Source: Teredinibacter purpureus
GTDB taxonomy: Bacteria; Pseudomonadota; Gammaproteobacteria; Pseudomonadales; Cellvibrionaceae
DNA length: 64,000 bases
Reading direction: 5' to 3'
NCBI RefSeq assembly: GCF_014217335.1
Contig: NZ_CP060092.1
Span: 4,109,501-4,173,500 of the forward strand
A program made the position numbers and the translations under genes. Numbering within the stretch: position 1 is the stretch's first letter; each line of letters begins with the position of its first letter. Below are positions 47,614 to 56,677 of this stretch, piece after piece. The notes beneath the pieces are model-generated. The model was not told the DNA's origin. It made no database searches and worked only from the letters and a program-made list of their open reading frames with translations.

Positions 47614-47701
47614 TGGCGGTGAGGGAGGGAGTCGAACCCTCGAAGACTTGCGCCTTACACACTTTCCAGGCGTGCTCCTTCGGCCACTCGGACACCTCAC
47701 C
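47614..47701 (-). tRNA. tRNA-Ser (anticodon GGA)
   Basis: This 88-nt class II tRNA has acceptor stem GGTGAGG/CCTCACC, a long variable arm, T-loop GTTCGACTC and an encoded CCA end. The anticodon loop reads CTGGAAA, giving anticodon GGA for UCC/UCU serine codons. Confidence 0.95.
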
Positions 47702-47974
47702 ATTACGATTTCTCGAAAGCTATAGCCCTCGGAAGGCGGCACACTCTACACAAACAAGGCGAGAAAGGCAAACCCCCAAAAGTGCAGTGGCCTAGCAGTG
47801 GTCTATAGACTGTATGAAGAATGAGCGGCTGGTGCTTTATCAGCTATTAGAGGCTAAACGGTAGAGCTATATACCTTTTTTTCGATTTTGATGCATTTGT
47901 GACCCATACTGGAATGGTGATCTCCACAAGGCTCCAGCAGCAGGCCATAAACTCGCTAACAAAGGAATTCGTAA

Positions 47975-48520
47975 ATGCCCGCTTCGAGCATCTACCTCAT
48001 AGCCACCGTAGAAGTTGCTGCGGTATTGCTGCTGCTGTGTGCATTCCTTCTATTTCAAAACCACTCGCTCAAAAAGATTCTTAAGAAGCTGCAAAATCGT
48101 ATGGAGCAGCTCGTTATAGATCTACGTGCAGCTAGAGCCTCTAGCACCGAACCACCACAAAGTGCCGAAAAGAATGATTCCAGCTCCTATAAACAACAAC
48201 TCAACAAACAGATTGAGCTGACCCGGGAGCACCACGCCACCCTCGGCCCTGCGCACGATATCGCATTAGATATTGACCCCGAAACCCCCTTGCCGCGTCG
48301 AGTTGCCGCGATGCGTTATGCGCTGCTACAGGCAGAAAAAGAGGCTACGGCGAACCGACCTAACGACTTAGCCGATTGGCTTGCCCTACAAAACCGCTAC
48401 GAAAGCCTATTTGCATTTCAAGCCGAATACACGCCCGAACAGGACAATACCAGTACGTCTCTTGAAGAGATGGAATCGCTAGCCCAAGAGCTAACCGCGG
48501 CAAAAAAAACGCATCAATAA
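47975..48520 (+). CDS. Membrane-anchored coiled-coil protein, N-terminal part (split gene)
   Basis: This 181-residue frame begins at ATG 47975 with AAGGA at good spacing. It has one transmembrane segment (about 7-28) and then a coiled coil starting SLKKILKKLQNRMEQL, with a second helical region after residue 100. It ends LTAAKKTHQ soon after an A8 tract. The next frame, 2 bp on, continues the coiled coil. Joining the two by skipping one A gives a single 421-residue protein with uninterrupted heptads. I do not recognise the family. Confidence 0.7.
   Translation: MPASSIYLIATVEVAAVLLLLCAFLLFQNHSLKKILKKLQNRMEQLVIDLRAARASSTEPPQSAEKNDSSSYKQQLNKQIELTREHHATLGPAHDIALDIDPETPLPRRVAAMRYALLQAEKEATANRPNDLADWLALQNRYESLFAFQAEYTPEQDNTSTSLEEMESLAQELTAAKKTHQ
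48502..48509 (+). other. A8 slippage-prone tract between the two halves
   Basis: Eight consecutive A sit at the junction of the two frames. Removal of one A, or a +1 shift in reading, would fuse them in frame as ...AAKKRINNLERFKAL.... It may be transcriptional slippage, a true mutation or a sequencing error. Confidence 0.7.
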
Positions 48521-48521
48521 T

Positions 48522-49241
48522 TTGGAGCGTTTCAAGGCCCTCTATTTCGACTTAGAAGAAAAGTGGGAAGCCTGTAAAGATCAAGCTCAAACGCACATCC
48601 ATGAGATTACACAATTAACGGCAGACACCCAAAATGCAAACGCTATCGAGAACGCCTTAAACGCTTATCAAGCGACCTATGGCGATCTTGGCGAGCTGAT
48701 AGAAGGTGGAATTGAAGGCGCCGCAATTGTCAGCCCTTCACAGCTTTCAAATGACAGTAGCCACGAGGTTCGACACTTACGAGCCGTTGCCGCGGATCAG
48801 CACAAGATTATCACCGAGTTACAGAAGAAACTGCTGTCTTCCACTACGGCAGAAGCCAAAGAAGAGGTTGTTAACGAGCTTCAAGACCAACTGCAAAAGC
48901 AAATCCGTTTTGTTCAAGAATCCGAAACCTGTATACAACTGCTGGAAGATGAACTCACCACCGCCCACAAAGAGCTCGAGCAACTCCAATCGCGCGCGAA
49001 TACCCTCCCCCAAATCAAGTCAAAACTCAAAGAGCTACGCGATCAGAACGATGATTACGAGCTACAGCTCAGCAACCTACAAGCTGAAAACCGTCGCTTA
49101 AAAAACGCGGCTAAAAGTAGCAACAATGCACCCCCTGCGGACACCGGCGATAGCCGAGAACTCAAGCGTGAACTCACCGAATTAGAGGCTCGATACGCTG
49201 AGCTAGAGGAAAAGTTCCTAGATTTGAAATTAAGCCAATAA
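48522..49241 (+). CDS. Coiled-coil protein, C-terminal part (split gene)
   Basis: This 239-residue, almost wholly coiled-coil frame (ELQDQLQKQIRFVQESE, IKSKLKELRDQNDDYELQL, LTELEARYAELEEKFLDL) has its earliest start at TTG 48522. No Shine-Dalgarno precedes that codon, which is 2 bp after the stop of the first half, so independent translation would be poor. It is best read as the C-terminal part of the gene starting at 47975. Function unknown; such proteins are often structural or scaffold elements. Confidence 0.6.
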   Translation: MERFKALYFDLEEKWEACKDQAQTHIHEITQLTADTQNANAIENALNAYQATYGDLGELIEGGIEGAAIVSPSQLSNDSSHEVRHLRAVAADQHKIITELQKKLLSSTTAEAKEEVVNELQDQLQKQIRFVQESETCIQLLEDELTTAHKELEQLQSRANTLPQIKSKLKELRDQNDDYELQLSNLQAENRRLKNAAKSSNNAPPADTGDSRELKRELTELEARYAELEEKFLDLKLSQ

Positions 49242-49474
49242 CCCCTCTTCCTCAAACTACCCATTTGTCAAGCTCGATACCTCCCTTCCTGCTATTGTTG
49301 CGAACCCACTCGACCGCTAGAATACGGCGCTACCCAAAGGCTTGTGAATAACACATTAAAAAGAGATTTTGACGCCATTGCGATAGCTTTCGTGAAATGG
49401 GCATTTCTAACGTGTCTTCAACCTTTACAATTCAGCGTTTTGTAAACGACCCACCACCATCATTAGGATATTCA

Positions 49475-50866
49475 ATGGCCGGCCCTACTTACCAGGTCTC
49501 CGAAAAACTCGCAGCAGAATTCTCTCTTCGCCAGAATGATATTCGGACACTTATATGCTTTGCTGCAGCCGGCACCCTTATGGTGACGTGGAGCTGGCCT
49601 AACATCCCTCAAATTGACGGCCTCTTTACACTCGGCATCCTTATCTATACGGCCGGCACCTATTTGTTACTGCGCAAACGCGTCTATGACAACAATCGAG
49701 GCAAACTTTTTCATAATGTTATGACGCTAGATGCGGCCGTAATTGGTTTTGTTCTAGGGCTATCCAACTTTAGTATTTTACCGTCAATACTGTTTATCAC
49801 CATGATTCAATTTAACGGGCTAATTAACGGTGGAGCAAAAAAATGGGTGGTCGATAACATCGCATTTATCGCAGGCGTGTGTAGTACTTTTTTAGTGAGA
49901 GAGCCAAACTGGACGCTATCGAATAACATGGCCGTCAGTATTGTGAGCTTAATCGGCATTTTTACCTATTTTTGTGCCTACGCCCTATTTGTCCATACTC
50001 GTTTTCGCAAGCTCGATCTCCATACAAAGCAACTGGTTAACGAGCAAACACTTTATAAATTGCGCACGTATAAGTTAGCACGCTACCTAACACCAACTGT
50101 TTGGCGTGCTATTAACGAAGGCCGCGAACAAGCACTTGCCTCAGAACGCAAACGAGTAACGGTATTCTTTTCCGATATTCGAGGTTTTAGCTCACTCACA
50201 GAAGAGCTAGAAGCCGAAACCCTTACCGACCTGCTGAACACTTATCTTACCGAAATGGTCACCATAGCCACCAAACACCGAGGCACTATTGATAAATTTA
50301 TGGGTGATGCCATTATGGTTATTTTTGGTGATACACAAAGCGAAGGCTTAAAAAAGGATTGTATTCGCTGCCTGGCTATGGCTATCGCCATGCGCAAAAA
50401 AATGAAGGAACTTCAAACACGCTGGTACAACCAAGGGATTAAAAAACCACTACAAATTCGTATGGGCATCAATACGGGCTATTGTACGGTTGGATCATTT
50501 GGCACAACACAATACATGGACTACACCGTACTAGGCACGCACGTGAACCTTGCAAGCCGATTAGAGTCGGCGGCAGACGCCGGTGAAATACTGATTTCCC
50601 ACGAAACGTGGTCCTTGGTGAAAGATGTGATTATGTGTCAAGACAAGGGCGAAATATCAGCAAAAGGCTTTAGTCACCCAATAAAGGTTTATCAGGTGGT
50701 TGACTTTCGAAAAGTTCTTGGCAGGCACCAAAGTTATTTCGAAGAAAATGCCGAAGGTTTTTCCATGCATATGGATTTAGAGAAAATCAAAAACTACGAT
50801 AAAAATAAAGTTGTCGATGCCCTAGAAATTGCAGCGGAGCGTCTTCGCGATAAAATTATTAAATAA
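49475..50866 (+). CDS. Membrane class III adenylate/guanylate cyclase
   Basis: This 463-residue protein has six N-terminal hydrophobic segments (about 25-185) and a C-terminal class III cyclase domain. Metal-binding Asp residues are in FFSDIRGFSSL and KFMGDAIMVIFG, and RMGINTGYCTVGSFG and YTVLGTHVNLASRLES are the remaining signatures. The last lines up with the transition-state Asn and Arg. The membrane part is a probable sensor of the MASE type. The start was placed at ATG 49475 because AGGA precedes it; the frame extends to ATG 49397. The nucleotide product was not determined, cAMP being likely. Confidence 0.85.
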   Translation: MAGPTYQVSEKLAAEFSLRQNDIRTLICFAAAGTLMVTWSWPNIPQIDGLFTLGILIYTAGTYLLLRKRVYDNNRGKLFHNVMTLDAAVIGFVLGLSNFSILPSILFITMIQFNGLINGGAKKWVVDNIAFIAGVCSTFLVREPNWTLSNNMAVSIVSLIGIFTYFCAYALFVHTRFRKLDLHTKQLVNEQTLYKLRTYKLARYLTPTVWRAINEGREQALASERKRVTVFFSDIRGFSSLTEELEAETLTDLLNTYLTEMVTIATKHRGTIDKFMGDAIMVIFGDTQSEGLKKDCIRCLAMAIAMRKKMKELQTRWYNQGIKKPLQIRMGINTGYCTVGSFGTTQYMDYTVLGTHVNLASRLESAADAGEILISHETWSLVKDVIMCQDKGEISAKGFSHPIKVYQVVDFRKVLGRHQSYFEENAEGFSMHMDLEKIKNYDKNKVVDALEIAAERLRDKIIK

Positions 50867-50868
50867 CC

Positions 50869-51696
50869 TTATTGTCGGGCGATTCTAATATCGAGCCACC
50901 GCTCTAACTGCGCAGCATCAACATTCGCCGAAGCGCGTGCAGGGTTGATATCCAAACCTCCTCTGCGCGTATATCGAGCGTATACCATCAGTTCGTCAAA
51001 ACACCCTACCGCCATTAAATCACAGTATATTTTTTCCACGCAATTTTCATGAAAATCCTGATGCTGACGAAAAGATACGACATAACGAAGAAAGCTTTCG
51101 GGCGAGATTTTATACCCGGAATAGCGAATACTGATTGTGGCCCAATCCGGTTGCCCCGTGACAGGGCAATTGCTTTTCAATAAATGGCTGTATAACGCCT
51201 GTTCCAAAACCCGCACCGGCTCACATTCGATTAACTGTCGATTAGGCTGGTACACGTCAATGTCGACATCCAGATCGTCAACACACAATCCCTGCGATAC
51301 AGTGCCCTCCTTACGATATTCATCAATCGCAAAAAGCGTCACCTCTACGGCGCCGCCACAAGCGGCACTTAGCTCTTTTATCAAAGCCTCGACAACAGCA
51401 CCTTTGTTATCAAAAGCGGTTTGGTTAAACGAATTCAAATAATATTTAAATGATTTTGACTCGATAATGGCCGCGCTATCACAAGGAAAACGAAACTCAC
51501 CAATGGCTACGCACGGTTTTCCTTTGCTCGTCAGCCACGAAAGCTCATAAGCCGTCCATATATCGACACCTACAAATGGCAATGTCTCTTCCAGCAGCAA
51601 CGCCGAACGCGAAAGCTGCCGAGGAATAGCTTCCAGCAACGCTGGATTATAGTGAGAAGAATAAGGCGCTTCTTCGCCTAGTTTTACCGATACCAC
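50869..51696 (-). CDS. queF: NADPH-dependent 7-cyano-7-deazaguanine reductase (QueF type II)
   Basis: This 275-residue enzyme reduces preQ0 to preQ1 in queuosine biosynthesis. It is the long unimodular form, with the substrate segment ESKSFKYYLNSFNQT, the catalytic Cys in SNCPVTGQPDWA and the C-terminal FHENCVEKIY / YTRRGGLDINP. The start is GTG 51696. A QueD-like gene occurs 23 kb away; no queC or queE is nearby. Confidence 0.93.
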   Translation of the reverse strand: MVSVKLGEEAPYSSHYNPALLEAIPRQLSRSALLLEETLPFVGVDIWTAYELSWLTSKGKPCVAIGEFRFPCDSAAIIESKSFKYYLNSFNQTAFDNKGAVVEALIKELSAACGGAVEVTLFAIDEYRKEGTVSQGLCVDDLDVDIDVYQPNRQLIECEPVRVLEQALYSHLLKSNCPVTGQPDWATISIRYSGYKISPESFLRYVVSFRQHQDFHENCVEKIYCDLMAVGCFDELMVYARYTRRGGLDINPARASANVDAAQLERWLDIRIARQ

Positions 51697-51824
51697 GCCG
51701 CTAACCCTCTACATTTACTATCAAAAAGAAAACTGAAACACGAACACTGAATACAGCGCAAGCCGATGATTACATCTAAGCCAAGAAACTACTTAAGCAT
51801 AGAACGGCTTATTAGCTAAGCAAT

Positions 51825-52598
51825 TTAGTTACGCAATCTTTTCCCGTACTCCAACAAATACAGGCAGTACGCTAACAAAACCAGCAAAAATGCGATGATA
51901 CCCAAAAAAGCACCCGTGATACTAACATCCGATACACCTAAAATTCCGTAGCGAAAAGCATTCACCATATACAAAATGGGGTTCAGTTTAGAAACGCCTT
52001 GCCAGAATTCGGGCAACAAACTCATTGAATAAAATACGCCGCCCAAATAGGTCATGGGTGTTAGCACAAACGTAGGAATGACCGAAATATCATCGAAAGA
52101 GTTGGCAAAAATGGCATTAATCATACCAGCGATTGAAAATAATATTGCCGTTAAAAAGATAACGGAAATCGTGATGGGAAGGCTATGAATCGATAAATCA
52201 GTAAAGAAAAGAGACACTACCGTAACAATGGCGCCTACCGCCAAGCCTCTTAGCGCTCCACCCGACACATACCCCGCCAGTATTATATAGTTGGGAGTGG
52301 GGCTTACCTGAAGCTCTTCGATACTTTTGGTAAATTTCGCTGAATAAAACGATGACACCACATTCGAATACGAATTGTTAATAACCGCCATCATGATAAG
52401 GCCCGGTACGACGAACGACATGTAGTCAAACCCGCCCATAGGGCCAATGCGGGAACCAATAAGGTTACCAAAGATAACGAAATACAATGCCATTGTAATC
52501 ACCGGCGGGATAAGTGTTTGCACCCATATCCGAGTGAAACGCCGAATTTCTTTTGTCACAATGGTTTGATAGGCAATTAATTGTTGTGACGCTTTCAT
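51825..52598 (-). CDS. ABC-2 type exporter permease (YadH-like)
   Basis: This 257-residue membrane protein has six hydrophobic segments and the ABC-2 signature PMTYLGGVFYSMSLLPEFW near residue 180. It starts at ATG 52598, overlapping the stop of the ATPase by 4 bp (ATGA), so translation is coupled. The pair matches E. coli YadG/YadH, whose substrate is unknown. Confidence 0.88.
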   Translation of the reverse strand: MKASQQLIAYQTIVTKEIRRFTRIWVQTLIPPVITMALYFVIFGNLIGSRIGPMGGFDYMSFVVPGLIMMAVINNSYSNVVSSFYSAKFTKSIEELQVSPTPNYIILAGYVSGGALRGLAVGAIVTVVSLFFTDLSIHSLPITISVIFLTAILFSIAGMINAIFANSFDDISVIPTFVLTPMTYLGGVFYSMSLLPEFWQGVSKLNPILYMVNAFRYGILGVSDVSITGAFLGIIAFLLVLLAYCLYLLEYGKRLRN

Positions 52599-53587
52599 TC
52601 TGCTCTTACCCCTTTTTTGTTGCCGTCGCTAGACGCCACAAGCTCCACGAACAACTCTTCTAGCCTATTCACCTTATTCCGCAAACTAATCACATCCACC
52701 CCCTTAGCGGATAATTGTGTAAACATTTCATTCAAGGAGCGTCCACTTTCTACGGCCGCTTCTAACGTTGTTTCATCTGTTTGCGTTAGGTTGTAACCCT
52801 CTACCACAGGGGCTTGCGATAGCGGGTTTTTAATGTCCAATACAAACGTTTCTTTATTCAGCTGTTTTAACAACGTTTTTACGCTCGTATTTTCAATAAT
52901 TTCACCTTGATTAATAATCGCTATATTACGACACAAGCTTTCAGCTTCTTCCAAATAGTGTGTCGTTAATATAATGGTTGTTCCCGCTTCGTTTATTTCC
53001 TGCAAGAACTCCCACATGCTGCGGCGCAACTCTATATCAACGCCCGCCGTAGGCTCATCTAAAATAAGCAACTGCGGTTCATGCACAAGCGCACGCGCTA
53101 TCATCAGGCGCCGTTTCATTCCACCACTAAGCGCTTTGGCCGCCTGCTGTCGTTTATCCCACAAGCCTAACCGTTTTAAATAACGCTGCGCGCGCTCAGC
53201 CGCAATGGAGCGAGGCAACCCATAGTAACCGGCCTGATTCATGACAATATCTTCAACTTTTTCGAACATATTAAAATTGAATTCTTGAGGCACTAAACCG
53301 AGGTGCTGTTTTGCACCCGAAAAGTCTTTATCAATATCGTGACCAAAAATAGACACGTGGCCCGAGGTTTTTCTAATCAGAGAACAGAGCACCCCAATAG
53401 TGGTAGACTTGCCCGCGCCGTTGGGGCCCAATAAGGCGAAAAAATCGCCTCGTTCCACGCGTAGATCTATACCTTTAAGAGCTTCAAAAGACTCGCCATA
53501 GGTTTTTTTCAATCCGTGAATATCTAACGCCAAAACGTCCGCTCGTACCGCTGACGTTGTGTGATTGTATGTATTCGCTTCAGACAT
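52595..53587 (-). CDS. ABC exporter ATP-binding protein (YadG-like)
   Basis: This 330-residue ATPase has Walker A GPNGAGKSTT, Q-loop VPQEFNFNMF, signature LSGGMKRRL, Walker B LLILDEPTAGVD and H-loop TTHYLEEAE. The C-terminal region after about residue 250 is the variable extension of YadG-type proteins. It is divergent from the PA2817-like gene, 17 bp apart. Confidence 0.9.
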   Translation of the reverse strand: MSEANTYNHTTSAVRADVLALDIHGLKKTYGESFEALKGIDLRVERGDFFALLGPNGAGKSTTIGVLCSLIRKTSGHVSIFGHDIDKDFSGAKQHLGLVPQEFNFNMFEKVEDIVMNQAGYYGLPRSIAAERAQRYLKRLGLWDKRQQAAKALSGGMKRRLMIARALVHEPQLLILDEPTAGVDIELRRSMWEFLQEINEAGTTIILTTHYLEEAESLCRNIAIINQGEIIENTSVKTLLKQLNKETFVLDIKNPLSQAPVVEGYNLTQTDETTLEAAVESGRSLNEMFTQLSAKGVDVISLRNKVNRLEELFVELVASSDGNKKGVRAE

Positions 53588-53604
53588 TATTAGGTAATAA
53601 CTCC

Positions 53605-54042
53605 ATGAGTGATGTATTAGGTGCAGAGTATCGTGATTTCCATCAGCAACTCGTTATCGAGCTACAGGCTAAAATCAAAACTCTGCCCCCCTTCAATTCT
53701 ACTGAAACCGGCATTATAGACCCAGATAACGCATTATTTGTGACCCGCCTCAATGCACTAGCCTCAGACCTGAACGCACAAGAGGATGGTGTTCCTCTCG
53801 GCCAGTGGCTCGTCAGCAACGTTATCATGCGCTACCCCCATATTACGCCCGAAATACCGCGAGACCTATTCTGGTTTTTCGGTGGAGACTGCATGCACTT
53901 TCTAGGCGAGGAGGAAATCGAAAAATTTCAACAACTGGAGGAAGCCTTCCACGACAACACTGCCACTTCCGACAACCCTCACACTTACGCTTCCTTGCGA
54001 ACCGCTCTATTCGGCGTTAGAAAGCTGTTTAAAGCCCCCTAG
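53605..54042 (+). CDS. PA2817-like conserved protein
   Basis: This 145-residue soluble helical protein has the conserved RDLFWFFGGDCMHFLGEEEIEKFQQLEEAF block seen in the Pseudomonas PA2817 family. No catalytic motif is evident. ATG 53605 has AGGTAA at normal spacing; the frame opens 48 bp upstream inside the ABC promoter region. A terminator follows at 54101. Confidence 0.75.
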   Translation: MSDVLGAEYRDFHQQLVIELQAKIKTLPPFNSTETGIIDPDNALFVTRLNALASDLNAQEDGVPLGQWLVSNVIMRYPHITPEIPRDLFWFFGGDCMHFLGEEEIEKFQQLEEAFHDNTATSDNPHTYASLRTALFGVRKLFKAP

Positions 54043-54100
54043 CAAGCACCCCAAGGCCGTCTATGCTGCGGCTATTGGGGTACAGTAATATTCTCGGCAA

Positions 54101-54135
54101 AAAAAAAGCGCAACCCGAAGGCTGCGCTTTTTTTA
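54101..54135. terminator. Terminator shared by PA2817-like gene and tRNA operon
   Basis: AAAAAAAGCGCA pairs with TGCGCTTTTTTT around a 10-base loop, with T-runs on both strands. A second perfect hairpin CAATACTC-AA-GAGTATTG (54141-54158) lies between it and the tRNA-Gly 3' end. Confidence 0.88.
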
Positions 54136-54177
54136 AATGCCAATACTCAAGAGTATTGTGGCCGAACTTCCGAAAAT

Positions 54178-54253
<76 letters not shown>

Positions 54254-54254
54254 G

Positions 54255-54330
54255 TGGCGTCCCCAAGGGGATTCGAACCCCTGTTACCGCCGTGAAAGGG
54301 CGGTGTCCTAGGCCTCTAGACGATGGGGAC
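54255..54330 (-). tRNA. tRNA-Glu (anticodon TTC)
   Basis: This 76-nt cloverleaf has acceptor GTCCCCA with TGGGGAC, anticodon loop CTTTCAC (TTC), GTTCGAATC T-loop and encoded CCA. It is first in the Glu-Gly pair. Confidence 0.96.
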
Positions 54331-54602
54331 ACATTGATCATCACTGATCTGACGTGCTCGTCATTTCGGAAGAGCGCGCATTCTATTGAGAGAGCCCGAA
54401 CCTGTCAACACTTTTAATGACGATATTTCAAAAACATTTCACTTAACCCTCTAGGCTGCTCGTTGTATCACCAGAATGAACATTAAGCGAATACTTAGTT
54501 TGAATATCACCCATTCAACGATACACCCACTCAGGAAAAAGCATTCGAAAACAATAGCTTGCACAAAAAACAACCGCTAAGGCTATTTGCAATCCCCTCA
54601 TT

Positions 54603-55451
54603 GTGCAACTAGCCTTTAAAGAGGCTTCTTCCCCAATAACCGGTAGCGCAAATACACTTATGTCAACCGTTAGTGTCATCGCCACAATCATTGTGCTGCT
54701 CTCAGTGCTCGTCTGCTACGCGTTTGTCGCGCAAACGGTAAAGCAGAAGCGCGAACAGCGTAATAGGCTGCTAGCGGCGTTAAAATCACGCTCTCGTAGC
54801 TTTAAGTTCATCCTTAACGGCTTTCCCGAGGGCTTTCTACCACGAGAACTCACTCTACTGGTGCAGCGTAGTCTCATAGAGTTATGCGAACAGCTTACTC
54901 GGCTTGAGCCAAAAGACACCACCCATATGCAAGATTTACAATCGATTTCGGCTCTGCTTGCCGAGACGCAACGTCACACGAAACCCGCCTCACCCGTAAC
55001 GCTCGAAAGCCCGCAGCAAATCAAAGAGGTTAAAATATGCCTCGAAGAGCTACACCGCTTTGTTCTACAACTTGAGAACAAAAATGGCTTAAGCCGCAAT
55101 CAAGCCGATACCTATCGTAACCAAATCAAACAGCTAGCCCTACAGCTGACCGTTGATGGCTATGCCCTTCAAGGTCGCCTTGCTCAGCAGGGCGGTAAAA
55201 TAAAGCTTGCCGCTCACTATTACGATTTAGCGGTTAAATTACTGATACGCGAAGGCAAGGCGGGCAAAATAGAAGACCGTGTCGCCAAACTCAAAGCTAT
55301 TCACACCGCGCTAATAGAGCAGCTCGCCAAAGAAAATGAAAAAGAAGCTGCCGGCGAGGACGAGCAAATCGAACAAGAAGAAATTGCCGACGAATGGGAT
55401 AAGTTCGGGGAAGACAATTCCGAATGGAAGAAAAAGAACATTTACGACTAA
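54603..55451 (+). CDS. Membrane-anchored helical protein of unknown function
   Basis: This 282-residue frame has one transmembrane segment (about 23-44, VIATIIVLLSVLVCYAFVA), then a long helical soluble part (LLAALKSRSRSFKFILNGFPEGFLPRELT) and a very acidic C-terminus (EEIADEWDKFGEDN). ATG 54660 is an alternative start directly before the membrane segment; neither start has a clear binding site. I recall similar proteins in pseudomonads without a function. It is convergent with the Tag-like glycosylase. Confidence 0.68.
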   Translation: MQLAFKEASSPITGSANTLMSTVSVIATIIVLLSVLVCYAFVAQTVKQKREQRNRLLAALKSRSRSFKFILNGFPEGFLPRELTLLVQRSLIELCEQLTRLEPKDTTHMQDLQSISALLAETQRHTKPASPVTLESPQQIKEVKICLEELHRFVLQLENKNGLSRNQADTYRNQIKQLALQLTVDGYALQGRLAQQGGKIKLAAHYYDLAVKLLIREGKAGKIEDRVAKLKAIHTALIEQLAKENEKEAAGEDEQIEQEEIADEWDKFGEDNSEWKKKNIYD

Positions 55452-55478
55452 ATTTTACGCCGCATTAAACGCTCCACA

Positions 55479-56153
55479 CTAAAGGGCTGCAGTGGTCATT
55501 GAGATAATTCGACTGATTGCTGCAAAACTACGCTTACTTTGCTGTTGCCACTCCAGAAAGGCCGCCTCGACTAACCGGAGGTCTTTCTGGGAGGTTGGCA
55601 CTTTATCCACCACCCCTTGAGCAACCAAAACTGCCACTACATCGCGTGTCAGCAAAAAGGTATCTTTGCCTACCATTCGCAAAAAATAGGGCCCTGACAT
55701 CCCCCCCAGTTGTGCCCCTTGTTTTTTAAGGTACAACCATAAGCCCACAATATCGTCGGCGGGCCAATCGGCCAACCATTGACCAAAACTGCCATATTCA
55801 TCGGCAAGGTTTCGCACAAAAAGCCCGTTTCGTCGCACGGACTTAATTTTTCCCAGGTGCCGTATTATGGCTTTATTGGTCATCAACCCTTCAATATCCT
55901 CATCACTTAACATTGCACACGAAAAAGGGTCAAAACCTCGAAATGCCGTTTCAAAGGCCGGCCATTTGCGGTCAACCATCTCGTGCTTTAATCCTGCACG
56001 AAAAATTCTAAGTGACATACGGGATAAGTAATAAGCATTCGGCTGCGCGCACAAGTCCGCGTGCGTCTGGATATGAGGCAAGTATTCAGCCACTCGGTGT
56101 TCGCCGCCCTTATGCAAAATAGCGGTTTGATATAGCTGATCAAATTCAATCAT
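55479..56153 (-). CDS. DNA-3-methyladenine glycosylase I-like protein
   Basis: This 224-residue HhH-GPD-type protein resembles Tag: the segment FRAGLKHEMVDRKWPAFETAFRGFD and the helix-hairpin-helix region LWLYLKKQGAQLGGMSGPYFLRMVGKD match the family pattern. The zinc-binding residues of canonical Tag are not evident, so it belongs to a divergent branch. It should remove alkylated adenine from DNA. ATG 56153 with GGGGGC upstream gives MIEFDQLYQ. Confidence 0.75.
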   Translation of the reverse strand: MIEFDQLYQTAILHKGGEHRVAEYLPHIQTHADLCAQPNAYYLSRMSLRIFRAGLKHEMVDRKWPAFETAFRGFDPFSCAMLSDEDIEGLMTNKAIIRHLGKIKSVRRNGLFVRNLADEYGSFGQWLADWPADDIVGLWLYLKKQGAQLGGMSGPYFLRMVGKDTFLLTRDVVAVLVAQGVVDKVPTSQKDLRLVEAAFLEWQQQSKRSFAAISRIISMTTAAL

Positions 56154-56223
56154 TACTGCCCCCAAAACAAGCGTTGATACCGTATTGCATTACTAAACTC
56201 CAGCGCAGCTGCGCCCTAGAGGA

Positions 56224-56619
56224 TTAGGCCTCAATAAATAGAACAGATGCTGAATTCACGCAATAACGTAAACCCGTAGGCTGAGGACCATCAGTAAAAA
56301 CATGGCCCAGATGGCAACCGCACGAATTACAGGTAACTTCTGTGCGCACCATTCCATGTGAACGATCCATGACTTCCTGAATACCAGAGCGCTCGAGCGG
56401 CTGAAAAAAACTGGGCCACCCGCACCCAGAATCAAATTTAGCGGCGGAATTAAACAACGGTTCACCGCAACATTTACACTGGTAAAGCCCCTCTGTAGTG
56501 GTATCCCAATACTCACCAGAAAATGCCGGCTCCGTGCCCTTTTGCCTACAAATACGGTATTCCTCTGGCGTGAGCTTTCCACGCCACAAATCATCGTCAT
56601 TTTTCTTTTGTTCTGACAT
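56224..56619 (-). CDS. msrB: Peptide-methionine (R)-S-oxide reductase
   Basis: This 131-residue enzyme repairs methionine-R-sulfoxide. Zinc is held by two CxxC pairs (CKCC and CNSC), the substrate pocket is DSGCGWPSF, and the catalytic Cys is in [10 protein letters not shown]. There is no signal peptide, so it is cytoplasmic. It is divergent from alaA. Confidence 0.95.
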   Translation of the reverse strand: MSEQKKNDDDLWRGKLTPEEYRICRQKGTEPAFSGEYWDTTTEGLYQCKCCGEPLFNSAAKFDSGCGWPSFFQPLERSGIQEVMDRSHGMVRTEVTCNSCGCHLGHVFTDGPQPTGLRYCVNSASVLFIEA

Positions 56620-56677
56620 AATCGCTCCTTAAGTTTAATTCGCACACTTGGGCATAAAAGTGAGATCACATCCTAAA

